The notes beneath the pieces are model-generated. The model made no database searches, was not told the origin of the DNA, and saw nothing but the letters and a program-made list of their open reading frames with translations. The translations under genes were made by a program, and so were the position numbers. A stretch of 64,000 nucleotides of DNA from JACRAR01 sp041674385 (GTDB lineage Bacteria; Pseudomonadota; Gammaproteobacteria; Burkholderiales; Rhodocyclaceae), in NCBI GenBank assembly GCA_041674385.1, contig JBAYVU010000004.1, positions 62,001 to 126,000 on the forward strand. The letters are read 5' to 3'. Positions 44,263-51,096 of this stretch are shown one piece after another. Position 1 is the first letter of the stretch; each line of letters starts with the position of its first letter.

Positions 44263-45579
44263 TCACCACTTATACGATAACTGGAACGCCATGGACCAGA
44301 ACGCCATATCGGTCTGACTGTTCGCAGCATCAGGTGAAACGGCATGGACCGCAGCGCCGGTCTCTGTGTTCTTGAGGCCGTGCACCACGCCAAGGTTAAA
44401 TTCGAAGTTCCTTCCCGCCTGGTAGCCCAATCCGAACGTAAGGTGGTCCTCCACAATCGCGCTGAAGACGGGGATGATGCCTTGGGTTGGTATCGTATTC
44501 TTACCGTGTACCCAGCCGGTACGCAGGATCATGTCTGAACTCAGCGGATATTCGTAACCGATGCGGAATGCGGTCTGATCCTGCATGCCGATATTCATGC
44601 TGAACGACTGATCGGGCATAGCCATGCCGTTGAAAGTAACGCCGGTAAAAGATACCGGTATTGAATTGAAGTATTCGCTCCAGCGTACCCGTTGCACTTC
44701 GGCGGAGACCCGGCCATACTGTCCGGCGTCGTAAAATGTGCCGACCTTGAGCGAGGATGGCCAGCCGATCTTCATCACGGACTTGGCGCGCATGATGGAT
44801 TGAGCTGGCATGCCGCTACCAATATCTCCTGTCGGCGTGGTGATCGTGACATCGCCTTCGGCGTTGATGGCGGCCTTGCTGGTCCAGGCTACACCGAACC
44901 CGTAGCGGCCGCCTGCATTGTAGGCCAGGCCCAGCTTGAGGCGGAAGTTGGTGTCGGTGCCGTCCATGTCGGCGGCACCGAAACGGCCGAGCATTGGATT
45001 GGCGAACGGCATTTTCATGCGCAGCATGCCGTATCCGATCTGCGGCGAGATGCCCACCGATAATTCCTCCGACATCCGGTACGAGGCTGTGGGCGTGATG
45101 ATCATGTAGCCAATCTGGCTGAAATGTTCGATGCCGTAGTTGCCGGCACCACCCAGAAGCGCATTGTTGACGTTCAGCACGCCGTAGTCGGAGCCGGAAC
45201 CTCCTTCGTTGAACATGGCGACACCGATCACCAGCCGCTCATTGATACGCTTGGCGTAGCCGGCCGAGGGGATAAGGTAAATTGGATTCTTGCCGTCGGT
45301 ATTGTTCACTGAATTACGGTAACCGAACTGGGGGACCATCATGTCCAAGCTCACATCAGCCCGCGCGTTACCAATGTTGGCGAGCAGCGCCGGGTTGGTG
45401 TTCATCACCGTAGTATCGTCACCTACTGCAATGGCGGTACCGGCGCGGCCCATTGACTTGGCGCCAGTGGCGAGATTCTCCAACCCCGTATTGGCGCTTG
45501 CCGCTATCGGCGTCATCAGCAACGCAACAACGAGGACGCCGATCGGCGCTGGAATGCGATAACTTATGCTTTTTTTCAT
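44263..45579 (-). CDS. OmpP1/FadL-family outer-membrane channel
   Basis: The 438-residue protein has a signal peptide (VLVVALLMTPIAASA, then NTGLENLATGAKSMGRAGTA), the N-terminal hatch sequence of FadL proteins, and a beta-barrel with alternating strands ending in an aromatic C-terminus (FWSMAFQLSYKW). The family imports hydrophobic substrates such as fatty acids and aromatics. Its AAGGAG ribosome-binding site overlaps the stop of a small upstream open frame. Position inside the arsenic region does not by itself imply an arsenic role. Confidence 0.9.
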   Translation of the reverse strand: MKKSISYRIPAPIGVLVVALLMTPIAASANTGLENLATGAKSMGRAGTAIAVGDDTTVMNTNPALLANIGNARADVSLDMMVPQFGYRNSVNNTDGKNPIYLIPSAGYAKRINERLVIGVAMFNEGGSGSDYGVLNVNNALLGGAGNYGIEHFSQIGYMIITPTASYRMSEELSVGISPQIGYGMLRMKMPFANPMLGRFGAADMDGTDTNFRLKLGLAYNAGGRYGFGVAWTSKAAINAEGDVTITTPTGDIGSGMPAQSIMRAKSVMKIGWPSSLKVGTFYDAGQYGRVSAEVQRVRWSEYFNSIPVSFTGVTFNGMAMPDQSFSMNIGMQDQTAFRIGYEYPLSSDMILRTGWVHGKNTIPTQGIIPVFSAIVEDHLTFGLGYQAGRNFEFNLGVVHGLKNTETGAAVHAVSPDAANSQTDMAFWSMAFQLSYKW

Positions 45580-45589
45580 ATTTGTCTCC

Positions 45590-45769
45590 TTAGTACCGTT
45601 GTCTAATAAAAAATATATGGGCTGCTTCTCCGTCTCTTCTGATATTGATCGACAACGAAATCCACACCCCAGGCAGCGTGGCTGACCAGAGCAGCGGCAA
45701 CATCAGAAACAGCAGCAGTAGCCAGTCCTGCCAGCGTTCGAATTGAATGGCGACGGTTTGATGAGGCAA
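45590..45769 (-). CDS. Possible small membrane protein translationally coupled to the FadL gene
   Basis: A 59-codon frame from a TTG at 45769 to a TAA at 45592-45590 encodes an N-terminal soluble stretch (HQTVAIQFERWQDW) and one strongly hydrophobic helix (LLLLFLMLPLLWSATLPG). The stop overlaps the AAGGAG of the FadL gene, ten bases from its ATG. An inverted repeat, ATGAGGCA/TGCCTCAT (45761-45768, 45774-45781), surrounds the proposed start. It may instead be a fragment of a longer membrane protein. Confidence 0.35.
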   Translation of the reverse strand: MPHQTVAIQFERWQDWLLLLFLMLPLLWSATLPGVWISLSINIRRDGEAAHIFFIRQRY

Positions 45770-45939
45770 TCACTGCCTCATACTGGAGACGAATGAAACG
45801 TTAAATAGATGCAGGCAGCCGGCAATAATCAATCAGCGTAATCATGGATGCGGCCGGTGCGGGTGCTGATACCTTCACCGCCGGTGAAGACGGCAAAGGC
45901 ACCTGTGTCTTGCCCAGTCGCAACCGATCGACGAATTTT

Positions 45940-46917
45940 CTATCCAGCTGCCAAATTCATCTCGTGACGCACGGTTTGGTACAGGTTATCGGCGCGGATT
46001 TGCGTCATCGAATAGCACGGGCCACCCATGCGCTCCGCCAGGTTCGACGCCAAGTCTTGATCGAAGCCCTCGTACTCCAAGTAGATCGTCACCGTCTTAA
46101 TGTGTCCTCGCTTGAATTGTTCCGCCAGGCGGTTCGACTCTTCCAGAGGCGGCAATTGGCTAACCGGGACGTTGCCCGCGCCATCCGTCAATAAGATCAT
46201 CAATGGCACCACATCCGGGTGCAAGGCCTTCTCGCGCTTAATCGTATCCAGCGCCAAGATCAGCCCGGCGCTCAAAGGTGTCTTACCGCCGATGGGGATA
46301 TCTTGCAGTACCCGCTTCGCCAATTGCACCGAACTGGTCGGCGGCAAAACCATGCTGGCTTGTTTTCCTCGGAACACGATCAGCCCAACCCGGTCACGCC
46401 GCTGGTAGGCGTCGGTGAGCAACGACAAAATCGCGCCCTTGGTGGCCTGCATGCGCTCCGAGGCCGCCATGCTCCACGACGCATCCACCACAAACAAGAT
46501 CAGGTTCGCCGTGCTGCGGACGCGGACTTTGCGTTGCAAGTCGCTCATCTTGAGCAAATAAGCATGACTGCCGTGAGCGCCTTCATCACGCCGCGCTCGT
46601 TGGTAAGGCGCAGCGGCGCGGATCGTCGCATCGAAGGCGATGTCGGTATCGCCCTTGCCGGCGGGACGAGCCTGGATGTAATGTCCGCGCTTGCGGTCTG
46701 TCTTGGTCTTGGAACGACGACCCGTTTGCTTGCGGGTCAGCTTATCGAGGTTGGTTTGCAGTTTGCGCGGGAAAAATTCTTCGCCGGTTTCGACATTCCT
46801 GCCGCCCTCACACGAATACGCATCGCGGTTATCAAACTCTTTCTGCGGGCTGGGGTCGGCTTGACCGGAGAACGGCGTATCTTTCTCAGCGGATTGGGCT
46901 ACCGGCTTTTTTTTTTG
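45940..46917 (-). CDS. Magnesium/cobalt-chelatase D-like module (VWA domain), reached by -1 frameshift
   Basis: This frame has no ATG, GTG or TTG between 46917 and 46557, yet it is open throughout and reads like a BchD/ChlD linker (KPVAQSAEKD, then GEEFFPRKLQTNLDKL, AAAPYQRARRDE) before the VWA domain: LILFVVDASWSMAASERMQATKG with the MIDAS DxSxS altered to DASWS, and LLTDGAGNVPVS. It therefore is probably translated only as a fusion with the preceding ATPase module after -1 slippage at the A10 run. Independent start at TTG 46557 would lack the linker. The D subunit normally works with the I subunit and a large H or CobN subunit. Confidence 0.8.
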   Translation of the reverse strand, partial: QKKKPVAQSAEKDTPFSGQADPSPQKEFDNRDAYSCEGGRNVETGEEFFPRKLQTNLDKLTRKQTGRRSKTKTDRKRGHYIQARPAGKGDTDIAFDATIRAAAPYQRARRDEGAHGSHAYLLKMSDLQRKVRVRSTANLILFVVDASWSMAASERMQATKGAILSLLTDAYQRRDRVGLIVFRGKQASMVLPPTSSVQLAKRVLQDIPIGGKTPLSAGLILALDTIKREKALHPDVVPLMILLTDGAGNVPVSQLPPLEESNRLAEQFKRGHIKTVTIYLEYEGFDQDLASNLAERMGGPCYSMTQIRADNLYQTVRHEMNLAAG

Positions 46918-48029
46918 CTAGCCGACTGTTCGTCGCCTTCGCCCGGTTCGCTGGGTTCGTTGGTTTCCTTGCATTGGTTGTCTTCAGCCCATTCCAACTT
47001 GATTCGTTCCATCTGCACTTGCATGGCAGGTACGTCCATCTGCCCATCGGCGAACGGACCATGCCTCAAGCGGTGCGGGATCGCCAATTTCGCCGCCAAC
47101 AGGATATCGCGGTCTTCGACGTGCAGGCGTTGCTCAAAAGCGGCATGGGCGCGGGCGGCCTTCAAAATGACCAGATCGGCGCGATGACCGTCGATCTTCA
47201 GTAGGGTGGTGATTTTCGCTATTGTGAACAAGTCGCGCCGGCTGTATTCCACCTTGTCAACGAACTCGCGTCCAGCGGCAATGCGCTCCGACAAATCGCG
47301 TTCGGCTTCTGCCCATTGGGTGCGAAAAGCATCTGCGTCCGCTTCATAGGCGATATGACGGCGCAGAATTTCCACGCGCTCTTTCGCCGTATCGATGCCG
47401 CGCACCTCTACCGAAAGGCCGAAGCGGTCAAGCAATTGCGGGCGCAAATCGCCTTCTTCGGGGTTCATCGTGCCGACCAAGATGAACCGCGCCGGGTGCG
47501 AAAAACTGATGCCTTCGCGCTCGACCACGTTCACGCCCATGGCGGCGGAATCCAGCAGCAAGTCCACCACATGATCATCGAGCAGATTGACTTCATCAAT
47601 GTACAAAATCCCCCTGTTGGCATTCGCCAACACGCCGGGTTCAAAATGCCGTTCGCCTTGCTTGATCGCTTTCTCAATGTCGAGCGTGCCGACGACACGA
47701 TCCTCCGTCACGCTTACCGGCAGGTCAATAAAACCTGTCTTGCGGCGTTCAACCTCGAACTGTTCGCCCCTTTCGGCGCGTTCGCGGGTCTGGTCTGACC
47801 ATGTATTCGGATGATTCGGATCGTCGTTGAACGGGGAACCGACGATGACTTCGATTTCCGGCAGCAATACTGCCAATGCCCGCGCCGCAGTCGACTTGCC
47901 CGTCCCGCGCTCGCCGCGGATCAGCACGCCGCCGATACGGGTGTCAATCGCGTTGAGGATAAGAGCGAGTTTCATGTTCTCTTGTCCGACAATTGCGGTG
48001 AAGGGGTAAGCTGGTGGCCTTCTGATCAT
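46899..48029 (-). CDS. Magnesium/cobalt-chelatase I-like AAA+ ATPase module
   Basis: The 376-residue protein has Walker A RGERGTGKSTAARAL, Walker B ILYIDEVNLLDDHVVD, sensor and Arg-finger segments FILVGTMNPEEGDLRPQLLDRFG, as in BchI/ChlI. It ends in a charged tail followed by SASKKKSR and a stop just after a ten-A run; the -1 frame continues into the D-like VWA module. So the locus can make I alone or an I-D fusion. In a non-phototroph this would serve cobalt insertion for B12 with CobN elsewhere. AAGGA lies upstream of the ATG at slightly long spacing. Confidence 0.9.
   Translation of the reverse strand: MIRRPPAYPFTAIVGQENMKLALILNAIDTRIGGVLIRGERGTGKSTAARALAVLLPEIEVIVGSPFNDDPNHPNTWSDQTRERAERGEQFEVERRKTGFIDLPVSVTEDRVVGTLDIEKAIKQGERHFEPGVLANANRGILYIDEVNLLDDHVVDLLLDSAAMGVNVVEREGISFSHPARFILVGTMNPEEGDLRPQLLDRFGLSVEVRGIDTAKERVEILRRHIAYEADADAFRTQWAEAERDLSERIAAGREFVDKVEYSRRDLFTIAKITTLLKIDGHRADLVILKAARAHAAFEQRLHVEDRDILLAAKLAIPHRLRHGPFADGQMDVPAMQVQMERIKLEWAEDNQCKETNEPSEPGEGDEQSASKKKSR
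46907..46916 (-). other. Ten-A slippery run (programmed -1 frameshift or transcriptional slippage site)
   Basis: The coding strand reads AGC followed by ten A and then GCCGG. In the I frame it gives SKKKSR-stop; slipping back one base gives KKKKPVAQ and opens 326 codons of D-like sequence. The shift needed is exactly -1 (codon register 48029 vs 46557). A GAAGG Shine-Dalgarno-like string lies about 20 bases upstream. Confidence 0.8.
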
Positions 48030-48146
48030 GGTGTGGGAGTCCTTTCAATATGCCGTCGGTATGAATTACAACGCCGGTACACTGCCCGTTACATGCAAAT
48101 TCCCTCAGGGCGATATCGTTGAGGCAATCTTGCGTCTCGCCCTAAT
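48030..48146. other. Leader region of the chelatase operon
   Basis: No convincing gene. The minus strand would carry the chelatase promoter, but neither consensus hexamers nor a cobalamin-riboswitch B12 box could be recognised. Confidence 0.4.
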
Positions 48147-48365
48147 TGTGGCTGTAGCTCGGGAAGGCTAGCGTCAATTCAAGTCGCATCGTTCAGCCGG
48201 TCTTGCCCTACGCCCTTCGCGCCAATCGGCGCTTCCGGCGATCAGGAATGTGGCCGGCACATCTATTCCATATTTTTATTATAATAGAATTGTTCTCTCC
48301 TGTATAACTTCGTTCTGCTGCATGCCGAAACCAGGTAACGTAATGATGTCTTGTATCCTTTTACT
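48147..48365 (-). pseudogene. Relic of a second ars operon: zinc-ribbon start, arsA 3' end and arsR start/promoter fused
   Basis: Read on the minus strand, 48365-48267 matches the arsR leader (shared TTCCATA..ATTATA.T.GAATT and further blocks) up to an ATG at 48271 that reads M-E-stop. After about 48255 it matches the end of arsA: EAPIGAKGVGQDRLNDAT versus EAPIGAKGLAQLTE in the intact gene. It continues into MRLELTLAFPSYSH, a decayed version of the zinc-ribbon start at 39274. Everything between arsR codon 2 and the arsA end has been deleted. Confidence 0.7.
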
Positions 48366-48419
48366 TCTCTCATTCGTCTAAGAAAGGTATCAATCCGATA
48401 CTCAACTAGGAGCCACATC

Positions 48420-48686
48420 ATGCTGGATGAAAAGACCGCAAAACTCGTTGCCATCGGGGCCTCGATTGCTGCCGGTTGCCAACCCTGTTTGAATTTCCAT
48501 GTTGCCAAAGCGAGGGAAATCGGCCTTCCGGAGGAAGATATTCTTGCCGCTGTCGATGTGGGCAAGCAGGTGCGTAAAGGTGCCGCAGGGAAAATGGATA
48601 CTTTCGCTGCCGGATTATTGGGAAATGAAAACACTCCCGTCGCATCAGGGAACAGCGGTTGCACTCCCGGATCAGGCTGTTGCTGA
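48420..48686 (+). CDS. AhpD-like (carboxymuconolactone decarboxylase family) protein with As-binding-type Cys tail
   Basis: The 88-residue protein has the AhpD/CMD motif GCQPCLNFHV (CxxC followed by His) in a helical core and ends NSGCTPGSGCC. That tail is nearly the same as the C-terminus of ArsD in this window (GCNPKSGCC). ATG at 48420 follows AGGAG at the right distance. CMD-family proteins are peroxidase or thiol-redox enzymes; here a redox or arsenite-handling role is likely. It is transcribed away from the ars relic, whose arsR-type promoter region could now serve it. Confidence 0.85.
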   Translation: MLDEKTAKLVAIGASIAAGCQPCLNFHVAKAREIGLPEEDILAAVDVGKQVRKGAAGKMDTFAAGLLGNENTPVASGNSGCTPGSGCC

Positions 48687-48835
48687 TGCAAGACGAATAG
48701 CCACGGCTCTGGATTGCAATCTTCCGCCCTCACGTCGCTCTCACGCCGCTTGTCGAGGTGTTGGGGGCGAGCGTCCAGCGCCATGCTGACCGCATGGCTT
48801 TCCATCGAAAGGCTACGATCCGGCTGACCAAGAGG

Positions 48836-49291
48836 TTAGCCATCGGTTTCGATAAGGCGTGCTGCAATTTCTGCGGCTTTACCTGTATATTGAAAGCACC
48901 GCTTATGCAATTGTTGTTCGCGGAAAGCGGCTTGACCTTCGGAAGTGCCGAGATCGCAACCCAATAGATCATTGCAGTTGCGGACGCCAAACTCTTTCTC
49001 GAACTCACCGATAAGCTTCTGCGTTGGGACGTATGAGTCTTGGACGGAATCGGTGGAGCGGTCACGGCCCATAACCAGACCAAGGCCCATGACTGCACCT
49101 GTCAATGCGCCGCAAGGGCCGCAAGTGCGAGACATACCACTACAAAAGGCCGTAGCGACCTTCGGCAGCAGCTCGGACTCAACACCCTGGGACTTGGCGA
49201 TGGCGAGCACAACGCTTTCGGCGCAATAGAGGCCAGAGGCGAAGGATTCTTCAGCTGACTTACGGACGTTTGCGACAAACTCAGATTCCAC
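48836..49291 (-). CDS. C_GCAxxG_C_C family protein
   Basis: The 151-residue protein contains the family cysteines in order: GLYCAESVV, FCSGMSRTCGPCGALTGAVMGLGL, RNCNDLLGCDL and HKRCFQYT. The family is named for this pattern; its members are thought to bind metal or take part in redox reactions, and several are found beside arsenic or selenium genes. No signal peptide is present; one amphipathic glycine-rich helix lies in the centre. It is convergent with the AhpD-like gene and downstream of arsM on the same strand. Confidence 0.88.
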   Translation of the reverse strand: MESEFVANVRKSAEESFASGLYCAESVVLAIAKSQGVESELLPKVATAFCSGMSRTCGPCGALTGAVMGLGLVMGRDRSTDSVQDSYVPTQKLIGEFEKEFGVRNCNDLLGCDLGTSEGQAAFREQQLHKRCFQYTGKAAEIAARLIETDG

Positions 49292-49387
49292 AGCTTGAAA
49301 CTCCCATGATGAATAGATTGCGGATGACGATGGCCACGTAGAGGTAACCGGCCTACGCGGCTTTTCGCGCAGGTACCGACCGCCATG

Positions 49388-50188
49388 TTAGGTTACGGGT
49401 TTGATGGCTTCAATGGTTGCAGAAACCACATAGTCCGTAACTGCCTTACCTGGCGCCCAATCACGAATGAATGTCTTGCTTTCCTCTTTTGGTGTAATAC
49501 GAATCTGTTGGAAACCGGTTGTTCTCAACATTTTTTCCACCTCGGAGATCAGTGACGCACCGGCCATGCAGCCTGTGAACAGCTCCAGGTCACGTTGGAT
49601 TTCTTCGGGCAATTCGGCAAAAGCGACAACATCAGAGATGGCCAGCCTACCGCCGGGCTTCAGCACCCGGTAGGATTCGGCAAACACACGATATTTGTTC
49701 GGCGATAAGTTGATGACGCAATTTGAAATAATTGCGTCTACCGTTCCGTCAGCGACAGGCAGGTTTTCAATTTCGCCGAGCCGGAATTCAACATTCCGGT
49801 AGCCTCCCTTTTCCGCGTTGGCCCGCGCTTTTGAAACCATCGCAGGTGTCATGTCAACGCCGATTACCTGGCCTGAATCGCCTACCTGCTTGGCAGCAAG
49901 AAAGCAATCGAATCCACCGCCACTGCCTAGGTCGAGTACGGTTTCTCCAGCCTTCAAGTTGGCGATGGCCTGCGGATTACCGCAGCCCAACCCCATGTTG
50001 GCACCTTCGGGCACCGCGGATGTTTCGTCTGTAGAGTATCCCAGCGCCTGTGAAAGCATGTCAGCGGAAGTTGAAGCCGTCGGTGACCCACAACAGGCAG
50101 GACTGCAACCGCAGCCCCCATTTTCAGCGACCTGACCGTATTGTTGGCGCACAGATTGGCGAATTTCATCGTGCTTTACATCGTTCAT
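49388..50188 (-). CDS. arsM: Arsenite S-adenosylmethionine methyltransferase ArsM
   Basis: The 266-residue protein has the SAM-binding signature VLDLGSGGGFDCFLAAKQVG, a Cys-rich N-terminus (GGCGCSPACCGSP), EIENLPVADGTVDAIISNCVINL with the catalytic Cys, and ELFTGCMAGA with a further conserved Cys. It methylates As(III) to volatile or less toxic species. ATG at 50188 follows GGAG; the longer frame has no support. It lies 83 bases downstream of the SigZ-like gene on the same strand, an association seen in several proteobacteria. Confidence 0.95.
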   Translation of the reverse strand: MNDVKHDEIRQSVRQQYGQVAENGGCGCSPACCGSPTASTSADMLSQALGYSTDETSAVPEGANMGLGCGNPQAIANLKAGETVLDLGSGGGFDCFLAAKQVGDSGQVIGVDMTPAMVSKARANAEKGGYRNVEFRLGEIENLPVADGTVDAIISNCVINLSPNKYRVFAESYRVLKPGGRLAISDVVAFAELPEEIQRDLELFTGCMAGASLISEVEKMLRTTGFQQIRITPKEESKTFIRDWAPGKAVTDYVVSATIEAIKPVT

Positions 50189-50271
50189 TGATTCACTCCG
50201 TTTCTTCAAGGTTGCGGTGCTCGTTGCCATCTATCTGTACAGACGGAGGGGGGGCGAAAAGGACGCAAACT

Positions 50272-50832
50272 TTACTGACGCCGACAGCAGCCGTATTGTG
50301 GATCGCGGAGTTCGTAGCCGGTAATACCGCTTCCCCCAGTTTCGATGTCACAACACTCGAGTAAGCGCTGGCGAAGCTTCTTGCGGCCACGCTGTACTCG
50401 TGACTTTGCACCCGAAAGGGAAAGCCCCAATCGGGTCGCCACTTCCTTCTGTGTCAGCCCCTCGATCTCCGACAATACAAGGGGAAGTCGGTAGGTTTCA
50501 GGCAAATCGGCGATCAGCGGCTGAAGGCATGAAGCCAATTCGGCGATGTAATCCGGTTCCGGTTCGGGCGCGGCTAATTCCTCTGGTAGTTCCTCGGATG
50601 GTTTTAGCCCTCGGTAGTAGTCTGCAATGGTATTTGCCGCGATGCGGTACAACCAAGCAGTGAGGCTGCCTTGAGACTTGACCGTATGCAAACTTACATG
50701 AGCCTTAAGGAATACATCTTGGAGAATGTCGTCAACAGCGTCACGTTCGCGCACACGTTTAGCAATGTACGCACGCAGCCGGGTCTTGTGCTCAATCCAT
50801 AAGTCGGATATGGGTGGCATGTTGAGCAACAT
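50272..50832 (-). CDS. sigZ: SigZ-like ECF sigma factor upstream of arsM
   Basis: The 186-residue protein has sigma region 2 (RDAVDDILQDVFLKAHVSL, then GSLTAWLYRIAANTIADYYRG) and region 4 (GLTQKEVATRLGLSLSGAKSRVQRGRKKL). The C-terminus carries two Cys pairs: LLECCDIE and YGCCRRQ, which may bind As(III). The start at 50832 is only four bases from an inserted MITE-like element; the Met four codons later (MPPISDLW) may be the original start. It probably directs transcription of arsM. Confidence 0.87.
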   Translation of the reverse strand: MLLNMPPISDLWIEHKTRLRAYIAKRVRERDAVDDILQDVFLKAHVSLHTVKSQGSLTAWLYRIAANTIADYYRGLKPSEELPEELAAPEPEPDYIAELASCLQPLIADLPETYRLPLVLSEIEGLTQKEVATRLGLSLSGAKSRVQRGRKKLRQRLLECCDIETGGSGITGYELRDPQYGCCRRQ

Positions 50833-50835
50833 AAC

Positions 50836-50989
50836 GAGGCTGTAGAAAAACTGGTTGAGGGGTCATGCTGAATGATTCGCAGGGGTTTGACCATTCCCCG
50901 CCTGGAGATCGTCGAATATAGGGCGTTTTGAGAGGCCGATTTTTCTTCGTAGACATGGTGTTTTTCAAAATTGAGTTTTCTACAGCTTC
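50836..50989 (-). mobile_element. MITE-like IS remnant (154 bp) next to sigZ
   Basis: Terminal inverted repeats: GAGGCTGTAGAAAAACT at 50836-50852 and, reversed, GAAGCTGTAGAAAACT at 50989-50974. AAC occurs directly outside both ends and may be a target duplication. Read on the minus strand, the interior encodes the start of a transposase-like frame (MSTKKNRPLKTPYIRR) without the rest, so it is an internally deleted insertion sequence. Confidence 0.75.
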
Positions 50990-51096
50990 AACGGATTGCC
51001 TGCGCCGCCACATCAATCTCGTCGAGGATGCAGACGAAGTCAGTCCTCACCCCTCGGCCGCCGCTTTGACCGTCGCTCGCCTGACACTGGTTTCCC

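Noticed and set aside
50792..51016. 74-codon minus-strand frame as an independent gene
   Set aside because: It is the truncated transposase start inside the MITE-like element, running into sigZ sequence.
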